64,000 nt of DNA from Prosapia bicincta (lineage: Eukaryota > Arthropoda > Insecta > Hemiptera > Cercopidae): NCBI GenBank assembly GCA_036971475.1, contig JBAIZL010000001.1, positions 286,588,425-286,652,424 of the forward strand, in the 5' to 3' direction. The translations under genes and the position numbers were made by a program. Below, in pieces: positions 24,297 through 38,399 of this stretch (positions are counted from its first letter, which is position 1; each line of letters starts with the position of its first letter). The notes under the pieces are model-generated. The model did no database searches. It saw only the letters and a list, made by a program, of their open reading frames with translations, and was not told where the DNA came from.

Positions 24297-24800
24297 TCGT
24301 CTCTCCGTTGATGCTGCATGTAAAAAAAGATCACATATCTCCGTTGATGCCACATTAAAAAGGACCACATATCTTCGTTGATGCCGCGTAAAACAGTACC
24401 ACGTCTCTCCGTCAATGCTGCATGTAAAAAAAGATCACATATCTCCGTTAATGCCACATGTGAAAAAAACACATCTCCGTCGATGCCACAAGTAAAAAGG
24501 ACATATATCTTCGTTGATGCCGCGTAAAACAGTACCACGTCTCTCCGTTGATGCCGCATGTAAAAAAAGATCACATATCTCCGTTGATGTCACATGTAAA
24601 AAGGACCACACATCTTCGTTGATGCCGCGTAAAACAGTATTACGTCTCTCCGTTGTTGCCACATGTAAAAGGGACCACATATCTCTTCGTTGCTGTCGCA
24701 TGTAAAAAATGACCACGTCACTCTGTTGTTGGCACAAGTAAAAAGGTACCACACTATTCCGTTGATGCCCCATGTAAAACAACCACATTTCCTCGATGTT
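24297..24800 (-). repeat. about 35-bp minisatellite, about 15 copies
   Basis: Units of 33-36 bp read CGTTGATGCCGCATGTAAAA followed by a GACCACATATCTC block. The variant GCCGCGTAAAACAGTACCAC recurs at 24386, 24521 and 24626, spaced by 135 and 105 bp, roughly four and three units. The minus-strand frames (24275-24574, 24435-24788) are repeat artefacts. Confidence 0.95.
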
Positions 24801-25272
24801 GATACGTGTAGAAAAACACCACTACTACGTAATAGTACAATATGAAATAGTTTATAATAATAATAGTTTACAAAAATACTTAAATACAAATCTAATACAT
24901 AGTTAATCAACGAAATCCAGTACACGTTACATGTGACTGGAATTTCTATTCGATAAAACGTCTCTTAAAGTCGTTGTTATCCAACCAAATGTCTGCTTCA
25001 AGCAGACAACCTAGACACTAATGCAGATCCCCTGGTAAGGTAGAAAATATTTCGTTTCAGTACGAGTTTCAAAAAAGTTCACTTCAAGTTTAAGTATTAT
25101 AACTATACTTATAGGTTCTATGATTGTTAGTTAAAATAGAAGTCGTTATTAGTTAAATAAGCGTATGTATAATAAAAATCTATAATTTTAGAATAATTAA
25201 ATTAGCGCCCAGTGTTTTCTTGACAGTTTACTAACATATTCAAGGTATTATGTTAAATATATTAAATACTAG
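24801..25272. other. AT-rich spacer
   Basis: No gene or repeat recognised. Confidence 0.5.
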
Positions 25273-25690
25273 GTAGGTCATATTATACGTTTTGCCTCTT
25301 GCGTATTCTAACAACCACTAGATAGTAATTCATTTCTGAGTCATTAAACAGTATATCCATATCCGGCAGCATTCAGATATTCCCCTTATAACAATAATTC
25401 TTATTTCTAATAGCATGCTGTAAATATTCATTTTATTCTGTGATAAATCGGGTACTTTCAGCACATTATCCGAGGTATTGTCCTTGGCTTTTTGGCAGTT
25501 TGTAATGAACAATTTTATAATTCCCTTTAAAAAATTCCAATTTATATATCATCATTCACCTATTACCGAAATTATTTTTACGAAATCTCTAAAACAAGAC
25601 ATGTTTTTAAATTACCTTTCCCGTTCACATAACAAATATGTTTTGGCCTTATCAAAAATATATAAGTTATATTCTGCTTTCGTATTCCTC
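25273..25690 (+). repeat. dispersed repeat family Y, copy 1
   Basis: Direct match to 34270-34690. The best part is TTGCGTATTCTAACAACCAC followed by about 90 nearly identical bases, then a diverging second half ending near a shared CCGTTCACA block. No coding content recognised. Confidence 0.85.
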
Positions 25691-26289
25691 GAAACTTATT
25701 GTACGATATACCTCATGTAGGCCATAAGTGAAACTAACAGTTACTCAGAAGCAAATAGTCTAATAATGTTATTACCATTCATAACGTCATCGTAAATTAT
25801 TAAACTTTATTCACACTTCTTTGAAAGTTTAGCACCATGTGTCATTTCCCTGATATTGTACATTGTGTATCCTCGACATATTCTTTTTATTTTTATTATA
25901 TTTTCCCCACGTTTTACCACGGTTTTTCAATGCCTCTCATGAATACACAGAAAACATGGCACGGACAGAAGTTGTTGAACGAGGCGTTTTCTTTTTGCTT
26001 CACTCATTACATCATTTCTGTTTGTGCTTTTTCCCAAATGTAGTCCCAAATACGTGCTCTATAATATCTGATATCCATATCACTTCCCTAATTTTACTTT
26101 GCCTTTTCATTAATCTTCTCCCTACACTGGTCAGCTTAGATACCGATACAGGAAAAGTCTACTACACTTCAAGGTCCTTCTCATCCAAACTAACTTTCCT
26201 TCATACTAGTTTCAGATGTCATTAGCCTATATCACTTTCTCAGTTATGCCTTTATTCTTCCATCCATTTCTATTTTTACAATATTTGTA
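25691..26289. other. spacer, no gene seen
   Basis: Two overlapping plus-strand frames at 25837-26225 lack motifs and look like chance. Confidence 0.45.
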
Positions 26290-27510
26290 GAGATTTTTTC
26301 TCAATTTTATTGCAATACTCCCACGACGTTCTTCCACTCTGTTTTATACGACTACGACTCTTGTCTACACTGTTTAATAAGCCCACGATATTCTTCTACT
26401 CTGTTTAATACGGTAACGACTTTCCTCTACTCTGTTTAATACCCTCACGACTTTTATCTGCCATGTTTGTTACGCCCACTACATTCTTCTGCTCTGTTTA
26501 ATACACCCACTTCGTCATCTACCCTGTTTGTTACGCCCACGATATTCTTCCACTCTGTTTGATACGGTAACGACTTTCCTCTACTCTGCTTAATACCCTG
26601 ACAACTCTTATCTGCCGTGTTTGTTACGCCCATTGCATACTTCTACTGTTTAATAAGCCCACGATGTTCTCTACTCTGTTTGATATGGTAACGACTTTCG
26701 TCTACTCTATTTAATACCCTCACGACTCTTATATGCAGTGTTTGTTACGCCCATTACGTTCTTCTGCTCTGTTTAATACACCCACTTCGTTTTCTACACT
26801 GTTTGTTACGTCCACGACATTCTTCTACTCTGTTCAATACACCCACTTCGTCTTCTACCCTGTTTGTTATGTCCACGATATTCTTTTACTCTGTTACGGT
26901 AACGACTTTCCTCTACTCTGTTTAATACCCTCACGACTCTTATCTGCCGTGTTTGTTACGCCCACTTCATTCTTCTGCCCTGTTCAATACACCCACTTCG
27001 TCTTCTACCCTGTTTGTTACGCTCACGATATTCTTTTACTCTGTTACGGTAACGACTTTCCTCTACTCTGTTTAATACCCTCACGACTCTTATCTGCCGT
27101 GTTTGTTGCGCCCACTTCATTCTTCTACCCTGTTCAATACACCCACTTCGTCTTCTACCATGTTTGTTACGTCCACGACATTCTTCTACTCTGATACGGA
27201 AACGACTTTCTTCTACTCGGTTTATTACTCCCAAGATTCTTGTCTACTCAGTTTAATACGCCCACGATTCCCATCCACCATGTATAATACGGCCATGACT
27301 TTATTCTACCCTGTTTAATACTTCCAAAACTCTCTTCTACCCGGTTTAATACCCCTGCGGCTCTTGTCTAGCCTGTTTATTACGCCCCCGTCTAACATCC
27401 GTCAGTTTCAATACACCTAAGACTTTCTACTCTCTGTAATACGCCTAATACTCTATTCTTTTACTTTTTTTAATAAGCCTACTGCTCTCTTCTACTTTTT
27501 TTATACCCAA
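26290..27510 (+). repeat. 31-bp minisatellite, about 40 copies, with 150-bp higher-order units
   Basis: The unit is TGTTTAATACGCCCACGAC plus TTTCTTCTACTC (31 bp), with variants (CGGTAACGAC, CCCTCACGAC, GTTACGCCCA). TTCTTTTACTCTGTTACGGT recurs at 26881 and 27031, and a 150-bp block of about five monomers is duplicated almost exactly. Pyrimidine-rich on the given strand. Open frames over 26733-27318 are artefacts. Confidence 0.95.
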
Positions 27511-30500
27511 AAACGACGTTTACTTTAAGTAATACTTATCAAACCTATAAAAAAACTTAAATAAATGTTTGAAAAATCTACTGAAACGAAATATTTTCTA
27601 TCTCGCCAGACGATCTTCATCGGTTTCTAAATCTCGAAATAATTATTTGACAATTTTAAAGAAACGTTACACCGAATGGGAAAAAATTTGTATGTAATTG
27701 GTATTGGGTTTTTTCATTTAATATTTTTTTGTTTTGTGTTTCGGTGTTTTTGTAAATTTTATTTCGTACTATTCTGTAGAGATTTGGTATTTTAGAGATT
27801 ATGTACTGTGCTTCAGATCTGTGAAATACTAACCTGTCTATAATAAGTACGTATTGAAGATTATTTAATTATTTACTTTGGTTGTCCAAATTTTGCCTAA
27901 ATTGTTCCTCGGCGTGTTGAAAATCTATTTTCTGTATATCTTTTAATTGGGTGAATTGTCGAAATGTTATCTATTGAAAGTAGTTTTTTGCAAACTTAAG
28001 CAGAACAGTTAAGTATTGAACAGATATTTGAAGAATGCTGGTGACACATGAAGAATTTTTGTTGTAGGCATAGCTTACGATTCACAACTCTGTGCGACTT
28101 ATTTATTCCTAAAACATTATCGCTATTTCGATTTTACTGGCGATATTCACCCCACACCTCTACTCATCTTTCTACAAAGTCTACTATATTAGAGTTTACA
28201 ACGTGAGAATAAATTTTATAAAACATAAAAATGCACTTGTCATAAAATGGATACAGCAGGCAGAAGCGCGCTGTTACTTTTATGGTTATAAAAATATGGC
28301 CGAAATTGCGGCTTACGTGCGGGTACGCACGTTTATAGCGCTTTATTCTTCCAAGATGAAGAGAAGTCATGGGCAGTTGTGAGATCATTGCAGTGCTAGA
28401 GTGTATAAACTTTACGCCGTGTGTTTATTTAGCGATCATCTTCTCCCATCATGATTTTATTTCAATTAAAGTGTATGATAAAACACGTTTTGAAAAGTAA
28501 CACAAAACTGGAATAATGTATAATATAGGCCCTATCTTGTTATAAAATTTACCACTATATAATAATGCCACTTTACGAGACAAGTGAGTTCGATCTGAAA
28601 AACCGTAAGAGTGAATAAATAATAAAATGGTTTTCTTGGTAGGAAAGAATTGTTCGTTCTGGTACAGTAAAGATTGTTTTGCTCACCCTCCCCCCCCCCC
28701 ATAAGGCCGTTTAACGTGTTGTTCTTAATGAAAATTTTTAACAATAATTTTTCATAATTATTATTTATAAATAAAAGGAACATCATTTGAAACAATCTTT
28801 AATAAAATAATAGGGAATATTGAAGAGAAAAAGAGAAGAGAAAAGAAAAAAGAGAGAAGAAAGGCAGAGAAAAAAGTTTAAAATAAAGAGACATAACATA
28901 CATTATCTGAAATAACATTTAGGAAGTTTAATTTTAAAAAATATATTTTTTTTTAAATTAATGTTACCGTTTAGAAATAAATTTCTATAAGAAAACTACT
29001 TGGTCTGAAACGGCCAGACTATACACAACTCAGCCTTCTTACCAGTAGCGCAAGTAAACAAGGATCGTTCCTATTTCCAAACGAAAAGAATTAATGATTA
29101 ATTATGTATATATCAAGGAATAAGAGTGATCTTTATTTTATTCATTCAAGATTTTAAAATTATCCTTCAATATTTGTAGAAGGTAAAATAAATAATTTTT
29201 ATATGTAGACTATATGCGGAAGAATAAATATCTTTTTAGAATTTATATGAAGGTCAGGATTGATCCTTTTTAGATTTTTAAGTATACAAGGAAAAATGAT
29301 CGTTCGAGGAAGAAGGATGCTTTATACTATACTTTTACGAACAATAATTCTTCCTGTAGATATACGAGGAAAAACAACGATCCTTTATATACTTATACAA
29401 AAGTGGAGAATTGATTATTTATATATAAATCAGAGAAAGGAAGATATCAACAGGAAAATTTATTTCAGTTCATAAAACTGAAATTTTGTCGGAACCGATT
29501 CGGGATGGCATGTGTACTGATGCATATATCAAACTCCATCGTTCACGTAACAATTAATGGAAATGAGTGAAATCATTTAGTTACTCTTTTTTTTATTTCT
29601 ATAAAAGAAGACCTTAGACTAGCTTTAACTTTGTATTTTACTGTTTTGCACTGGGAAAAACCTTGTCAGAGAAAACGCTCATATCGTATGTGATGGGCTT
29701 GCATTGGAAAGTGGGAATTTACAGGTGTATTTTTATTCAGAAGCATGTAAATATTTGAATTGAAAAATAAGACAAATATTTACAGTAATGTATCTGGATC
29801 GAATATTGAAATTACTTTCTGACATTGCAGGCCTGACTGTGTATGTTTTGCACGTAGAAACATTTCCATCCTGCCTTGACACGAGACGCTCAATCAGATC
29901 GATTTGTATACAGTATTCCAAGTAATGTGTGTAATAACATATGATTTCATATAACAGCTGACTTTACGTTATAATTCATGTTGTAGATCAGCTGTTTTAC
30001 ACGAGTACACGAAAGATGGGTACGAGTACAGAATCAAACTTTGACAGATGGAGTAGGTAAACTATGAAGTCAAAACATTGTAACAGGCGAACTTTTAGGA
30101 GTTCGCGGATCTTTAAAAATCTTTGATCTAATTATTTTAAATGATCCCTCACTTCCAACACAGTTTCGTCACTACTGTTTAGTCATTCATCTCTTTGATC
30201 TTTGCTTCTGACATAACCACGACGCCAATCCGTTGAGTTCACCCTATGCTTTCAATATGCATAGCTGAGATAATGGACCATCGGCTTCCCCTTAGTAGTA
30301 ATGGACCTCCATATTCACGAAACACGCTGAAGTGAAGGTTAAATCAAACCTTGTCACCACGGCAGTTAAAGGCAAAGCGGAAAACACTTTGTTGACCCAT
30401 TCTGGCAGGGAAAATCCAAAACCTTGAAAGCTATTAGCAAATAGTTTTGGGGTGGATATCCTGGGGTGACAATTTCAGTCTGGTTTGTACGCTTTTTTCT

Positions 30501-31241
30501 TTTATCGAATTTACCACTTACCCTTGTCAATTGTTTCCTCGTGTACGCATATTCGCTGTAGGCATTTACGTACCACCTGTTACCCGTAGTTTATGTTACT
30601 TTATTTATTGTACGCTTTTAAGTTAAATCTAATTATTATTTAATTTTTTATATTATAATAAATATATTATTTATTTATATTTTTTCCACTTACTGAAAAC
30701 TAATTCAATACAATAATGATGATGAGTTATACATTTTTATTCAAATTTTTTGAAATGAACACTTTCTTAAGCCGTTCAACACTTTTTGAGAAGCGATTTT
30801 AAATAAATTTGTCTAACCAAAAATTTCTACTCAGTAAGTTTTTAAAATGCGATAAAGATTTCTATTAACTACATTACACAGATTGTATTATTATCACTAT
30901 TACTTTCTTCAGATCAAGTAATCACTTCTGTAAGTTAGTTCTGTAGGTCAATTTTATTTATTATTTTTAAAAAAAATACCAAATCCAGATTGATTTTTAG
31001 TTACATATTTGCTAGTTGATTTTTTAAAACTGTGACAAAACAGGTTAATAAAGAAACCAATAATATGCCACGAGTACTAACAATTTAACACAAGCCTGAG
31101 TAATTCATATTTATTAATGATCTTAAGTTATTTTAGTTTGTCAGGTACTTGTCTAATCAGATATATTAATTATTTCCCTAAAGCTTGGAGTTGGCATACT
31201 CTTATAATAAATAAAGTATAATGTTAGTTTTCTTTCTGTTT
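27511..31241. other. long spacer with minor structures
   Basis: At 27560-27640 a decayed Penelope-like motif reads, on the minus strand, CCGATGAAGATCG and then AGAAAATATTTCG. An exact 7-bp inverted repeat ACGTGCG/CGCACGT lies at 28315-28332, within a less AT-rich patch (28240-28460). A polypurine tract spans about 28820-28876. No gene is supported. Confidence 0.45.
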
Positions 31242-31398
31242 TATTCTGCAGTGTATAAAATCGCAGTTCCGACGTTTCGCTAGAATCCCATCTAGCATTG
31301 TCGAGATGAACCCGACAACAGTTGAGGAGCGAGCCTCGTCGATGCTTCATGAGATTCTGTCGAAACGTCCGAACTACGATTTTATGCACTGCATAATG
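31242..31398. mobile_element. inverted-repeat unit with paired GAAACGTC motifs
   Basis: Arms 31242-31279 and 31361-31398 match inverted at 33 of 38 positions (AAAATCGCAGTTCCGACGTT against its complement). Each arm contains CGAAACGTC facing outward. On the minus strand this is preceded by a perfect 5-bp stem GCTAG/CTAGC, the place where stem II lies in the hammerhead-like motifs; the CUGANGA core is not clear. A long TG array follows. Confidence 0.55.
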
Positions 31399-31439
31399 AA
31401 CGGTTGTACTCCGGATAGTAATTAATCATTATATTAGCG

Positions 31440-33049
<1,610 letters not shown>

Positions 33050-33530
33050 TTGCTGGTTAAAAAGTAATATAAACAAACATGTAAAGTCAATTCGTACTTA
33101 GGTCAACAAAGAAAAATTGTACTTTTGAAACTTTGTATTAAATAATTAAAATTAATATAAATAAAGTAACATAATCTATGTATTATTACAGCTATTCTAC
33201 TACATAACCTATAACTTAAAATCAGCTATTTTATGAAATCATATGTTATCACTTATTTTAAGCCAAATGAGACAGACCTAATATATTACATATCTTGAGC
33301 CTTTTTGTGAAACGTTTTCCCCATATAAAACTAAAATGAGTTAATTAAATTTAATTAATGAATTATTATTTGAAAAAAGAATTATTAGCATCAAGTCTCA
33401 TCCACTACAAGTTTTAAAAAATGTATTTGAGTTTATGTGGATGAATAAAAAGTATTTTAATAACGATCGAAAATTTGAAAAAGATATATATACATAAACA
33501 TATATAAGGAGATCGCAGGCTAATAGAAAG
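33050..33530 (+). repeat. dispersed repeat family Z, copy 1
   Basis: Direct match to 58425-58830. Shared blocks include AAAGTAACATAATCTATG, AAAATCAGCTATTTTATGAA, ATCACTTATTTTAAGCCAA and TTAATAACGATCGAAAATTTG-like sequence. Both copies end in AT-rich tracts. Confidence 0.8.
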
Positions 33531-34269
33531 AATTAAAAAAGGGACCCCATTGAGTTCCCAAAGAATTTTACATGACTATCAGAATCGGATCCGATTATAT
33601 CAAAAATATTGCGATTTGATAAAAATCAGTACTTATCAAATAATTACGGTAATCTATAAAATTAAATTTTGATTTGGAATGTGGCAAATGATGGTAATCG
33701 TGAGGGGTTGATCAGGATTATTAAGAGACAGATCGAGAAAAAACGTTTTCTCAAAACTTTGTTCTTCAAGTGATACTTTTTTTTTACTGAAATTTTGATA
33801 CGTTATGAAGTTGTCATGTAGCTTTAAGGTATATGGTGATTTTTATATTTGTTTAATGTGTACCTATTGAAATCAGATATTTTCATATGAGTGTTACTGC
33901 TATGGACTTTTTTCATTACTAAATTATACAGTATTTTGTAAAAAACTCTTTTTTGAACCTTTTTATCACAGGTTTCTAAAAAGCCCAAGTGTATTGCAGA
34001 AAGGCCATCAACATTAAAAACATTATAATAATATAAATTTTTAATAATTGTTACACAAATTAATGGATATGAATTTATAGCTGTCAAATATTTATATGTT
34101 TAAACATCAGTAGACATTTTATTAAATGAGACAGTATAAAACACTTTCCGGCTCTCCTGAAAAATTTAGTTTAAGCGACTCTGTTACATTTCTGAAATGC
34201 ACGATTCATTTATTTTCCCTGAGGGTGTACAGAAATATATACGGCCTAAAATGACTTTATTTACTACGA
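33531..34269. other. AT-rich spacer
   Basis: An 87-codon minus-strand frame at 33824-34087 has no family motif. No gene supported. Confidence 0.45.
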
Positions 34270-34690
34270 AGGTCACATAAAACCTTCTTTGAGTTTGCGT
34301 ATTCTAACAACCACTAGATAGTAATTCTTTTCTGAGTCATTAAACAGTATATCCATATCCGGCATCATTCAGCGATTCCCCTTATAATTCTTACTTCTAA
34401 TAGCATGCAGTGTATATTAATTTTATTTTTCTATGATAAATTAGGTACTTCCAGCACATTATCCGAGCTATTTTCTTGAACCTTTTAGCCGTTTGTAATG
34501 ACAAATGAAAAAAGTTACTTCTGAAAAATGCCATTTATCATCAGACTGCCTTTACCAATATTTTTCGAGAACACTAATGTAAGAAATTTTTATATATTAC
34601 CACCCCGTCCGTTCACAACAATCTTCTTTATGTATAAATATTTTTGTTGGTTTGTGTACGCTTCAAAAACTCAAAACGTTCTGCAGCGAT
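34270..34690 (+). repeat. dispersed repeat family Y, copy 2
   Basis: Partner of 25273-25690 in the same orientation, about 9 kb away. Confidence 0.85.
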
Positions 34691-34794
34691 TTAGCTCAAA
34701 TTTTGACACGACATATAATTCTCTTTAGAGATTGTTTTATGTATTTTTCGCGTAACACGCCTACGACCGCAAGATAACAGTTTTTTTAACGGTC

Positions 34795-35440
34795 AGCTGT
34801 CTACCCGCAATAGCGCTATCTTGCCGCAAGCGAGGGCAACACTGGCCATTCTAGATAATGACAACCATAGGCACATGTGAAATATTACCTGTTTCCAATT
34901 ACATTCTTTATTTACAAAAACGAACGTATCCAATTGCATGGTATTTAGACTATTGTACCATCTTAATTAGATATTTACCTTAATCAAGGTACTTTTGTCT
35001 AATCGAGTAGAGGCTTTCGACAAATCGTAAGTAGTTCTAAAGTTTATTTGGTAATGTCAGCATCCATCTGAGATGCGACTGCTTCATTAGATATGGTTTT
35101 GCGCTTTGAACAGAGTTACGATACTGGTGATCTCCAGTCATGTGTCTATCAAGCATTCATAAATAATGCATAAACATTAATGCGTAAACATAATGGCATT
35201 AATGATCGCATTATGCAAATGATAAATGACGGAGGGAGGACTTCTGGATGCGCCAGAAGGATTTGGGAAAACATTTTTGTTATCAGATTGATTGTGGCAA
35301 CTGTCCATTAAAGAAATGAGATAACCTCAGCTTTGCAAAAATTAAACTTCTATGTAACGCATGCTTCGTTTTGTTCCACATTTCTCATCCATGACACCAC
35401 GATGTGCCACAGCAAAGCGTGATAGGACACAACTAGTATT
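34795..35440 (+). repeat. dispersed repeat family X, copy 2
   Basis: Begins near GCCGCAAGCGAGGGCAACAC (34831). Shares with 47750-48410 the blocks ATTACCTGTTTCCAATTACA, CTCCAGTCATGTGTC, GATAAATGACGGAG, AGATTGATTGTGGCAAC, AAATTAAACTTCTATG and CATTTCTCATCCATG. No long frame. The order of blocks is the same in all three copies. Confidence 0.85.
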
Positions 35441-36506
35441 TTATAGTTCTATTCGAGAGGATCAGATGAAATATTGCTTTTGCTATTTCATGGACATTCC
35501 CCTCCTCAAGAGATAGTGTAGCTTACACCCCCCCCCCTGTTTAAGTAGAATCACCCGGATATTTTACATTTTGCAAAGAAGTATTATTACAGCATTGCTT
35601 CTACTTCCATCGTTTTTCCAACATTTTCAGAGTTTTCGAAGTCTGATTGGTTTAAAGTAAATTTGGAACAGCAAATTGCGTTACAGAGGGTTAGTTTTCG
35701 TTCACCCACTACATCGTATCTGTTTCCACAGAATCACGAAGTTTTCTTAACGAATGTATAACTACTTAGGTGGCAAATAATATCACCCTATGACCTGCAC
35801 TAAGGGATAATTACATCCCTTCTTAATCCCTCAATCGTCCTTTATTCTTCTACCTTCCGAACGTATTACATGACGATATTTAATACAGAATACAATTCGA
35901 AAATCGTTGATGTTTGGTTTAAGTAGATAGTACAAGAAAACATCAGTTATTACTTTGCCAAAAGTTTTACATTGGATTTACATTACAAACGTTTTACATC
36001 GTCAGTGTAGATTATTCATTGCGGAGGGCAACAAACCGAAATTATCTTTGAATTATTAACATTTATATTGTTAATTGTGTTTTGATAATATCAATGTATT
36101 TAGTTTCGCAAGCTGAGCTCAAACTTATAGGTGGCGTCAAAGCAATTGATTACGCATAGCTAGTACTGTACTGTACTTCTAATAAGGGTATAATCCCTTC
36201 CTGTCGGAGTTAAGAGGAGCAGAAACGTAGTATTGTTTGCCACTAGCGTTCTGCTCATGTTACGCATCTACGCTATTACTATCAGTGATTATATTTATGG
36301 TGGTCATTTACAATACAAATATAACACCCGCCTTGTTAAATATTACCCAAGGTGGAATACAATCCACTTTGTCTGGATACAACGAGAGGTTTTCGCCCCT
36401 TATTGGCAAGTAATCACAAACCTTCCAATAAAAACCCGTTTAAATTAATAACTAAGCAGGAGTAAGGCTAATACAAAATTATAAACCCTGGCTACAAATA
36501 TTTACA
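35441..36506. other. spacer, no gene seen
   Basis: A C run lies at 35529-35538. A 71-codon frame at 36233-36448 has no motif. Confidence 0.5.
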
Positions 36507-36555
36507 CAACCTTTATGTATATTTCACTAACACTCTTAGCATCATCAGAACATTG
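36507..36555 (-). ncRNA. hammerhead-ribozyme-like motif with intact core
   Basis: Minus strand: CAAUGUU (36555-36549), core CUGAUGA perfect (36548-36542), extra U (36541), stem II GCUAA/UUAGU (36540-36536 and 36530-36526, loop GAGUG), GAA (36525-36523), near-palindrome AUAUACAU (36522-36515), A (36514), then AAGGUUG (36513-36507). The two outer strands pair at 6 of 7 positions, counting one G-U. The layout and the AUxUACAU segment match the 11.5 kb motif. Confidence 0.5.
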
Positions 36556-36960
36556 AAAATACACAGCATGGCCTGCGTAGCTAGGGTTCATTATCGTTTA
36601 TTAATTATAATTACAACACTGTTCTTTCAATTTGATTCTGTAAAGTAGGACTTTTACACTAGAATCTTAACTGTGTTGTGTGACGTGTGCCATTAGTAAG
36701 AAATTTTTTGTTTAACTTTTATAAAAAACAATAAAGTGGGGGAAAAATCAACAACAACTTAATGCTAATCTAACAGGCTAAATTTAATTACAAAACCTAC
36801 TTCTAGAGGGTGGGCCTCTGTCACCATACAGGTTGTCTAAGCGGTCTACTTAATCGAAAGATAGCCCTACCAAAACGTTGCATTAATTTTCCTCTACTCC
36901 CTTACCAAGGGAATTTAATCAGATTTATTTCAATCTATTCTTACTTGCTCTCATAATAAT
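36556..36960. other. AT-rich spacer
   Basis: No gene seen. Confidence 0.5.
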
Positions 36961-37527
36961 ATGTTAGAGGGGGAATGGAGACTAGAGGGGGGATGGAGAC
37001 TAGAGGAGGAATGGAGACTAGAGGGGGAATGGAGACTAGAGGGGGAATGGAGACTAGAGGGGGAATGGAGACTAGAGGGGGAATGGAGACTAGAGGGGGA
37101 ATTGAGACTAGAGGGGGAATGGAGACTAGAGGGGGAATGGATACTAGAGGGGGAATGGAGACTAGAGGGGGAATGGAGACTAGATAGGGGATGGAGACTA
37201 GAGGGGGATGGAGACTAGAGGGGGTGGAGACTAGAGGGGGATGGAGACTAGAGGTGGATGGAGACTAGAGGGGGATGGAGACTAGAGGGGGAATGGAGAC
37301 TAGAGGAAGGATGGAGACTAAAGGGGGAAATGGAGACTAGAGGGGGAATGGAGACTAGAGGGGGAATGGAGACTAGAGGGGGAATGGAGGCTAGAGGGGG
37401 AATGGAGACTAGAGGGGATGGAGACTAGAGGGGGAATGGAGACTAAAGGGGGATGGAGACTAGAGGGGGATGGAGACTAGAGGGGGAATGGAGACTACAG
37501 GGGGAATGGAGACTAGAGGGGGATGGA
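36961..37527 (+). repeat. 18-bp G-rich minisatellite, about 31 copies
   Basis: The unit is ATGGAGACTAGAGGGGGA. The strand shown is almost all purine, with a run of four or five G in nearly every unit. Copies with one base deleted shift the frame in the second half. Open frames at the left are artefacts. Possible quadruplex or triplex former. Confidence 0.97.
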
Positions 37528-37626
37528 CACCACTTACAGACACAGATTGAGAATAGGTCTATATATAGTACGTGACTGCATATGTCAGGCAGAACCACGA
37601 CATTTTACATCCGTACATCAATTATA

Positions 37627-38305
37627 CCCATGTTCATAATCCTTCCCTACCCTTTGTAGGATAAGACATAGTATTACTGACAAATCTTACCCATGTTGAC
37701 AGTCCTTTCCTAACCTTCGTAGGAGATGTGATAGTCTTATTGACAAATCCTACCCATGTTCACAATCTTCCCCTACCCTTCGTAGGAGATGAGATAGTCT
37801 TACTGACAAATCCTACCCATGTTCACAATCTTCCCCTACCCTTCATAGGAGATGAGATAATCTTACTGACAAATCCTTACCATGTTCACAATCCTTCTCT
37901 ACCCTTCGTAGGAGATGTGATAGTCTTACTGACAAATCCTACCCATGTTCACAAAACTTCCCTAACCTTCGTGGGAGATGTGATAGTCCTGCTGACAAAT
38001 CCTACCCATGTTCACAAAACTTCCCTAACCTTCGTAGGAGATGAGATAGTCTTACTGACAAATCCTACCCATGTCCACAATCTATCCCTACCCTTCGTAG
38101 GAGATGAGATAATCTTACTGACAAATCCTACCCATGTTCACAATCTTTCCCTACGCTTCGTAGGAGATGTGATAGTTCTGCTGACAAATCCTACCCATGT
38201 TCACAAAATTTCCCTAACCTTCGTAGGAGATGAGGTAGTCTTACTGACAAATCCTACCCATATTCACAATCCTTCCCTAACCGTCGTAGGAGATGAAATA
38301 GTGTT
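37627..38305 (+). repeat. 63-bp minisatellite, about 10.5 copies
   Basis: GACAAATCCTACCCATG recurs at 37679, 37742, 37805, 37868, 37931 and so on at 63 bp. Each unit holds CCTACCCTTCGTAGG, a 5-bp inverted repeat around a CCTTC loop. Since 63 is 21 codons, a 209-codon frame (37728-38357) stays open with the repeat L-L-T-N-P-T-H-V-H-N. No independent evidence of translation. Confidence 0.97.
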
Positions 38306-38399
38306 AAAGAGAAATCACATTAAAACTATTTTTAAAAAATTGTCAGAAGTAATGTAAAATTAATTGTTATTTTACCAGATTTTATTTCTTTAATTTGAA

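Noticed and set aside
26733..27318. 153- and 71-codon frames
   Set aside because: They lie in the 31-bp minisatellite and are produced by its low-stop pyrimidine composition.
33824..34087. Ankyrin-like D-G-L-S-A-I-H-L in an 87-codon minus-strand frame
   Set aside because: A single short match in AT-rich DNA; no second repeat and no consensus spacing.
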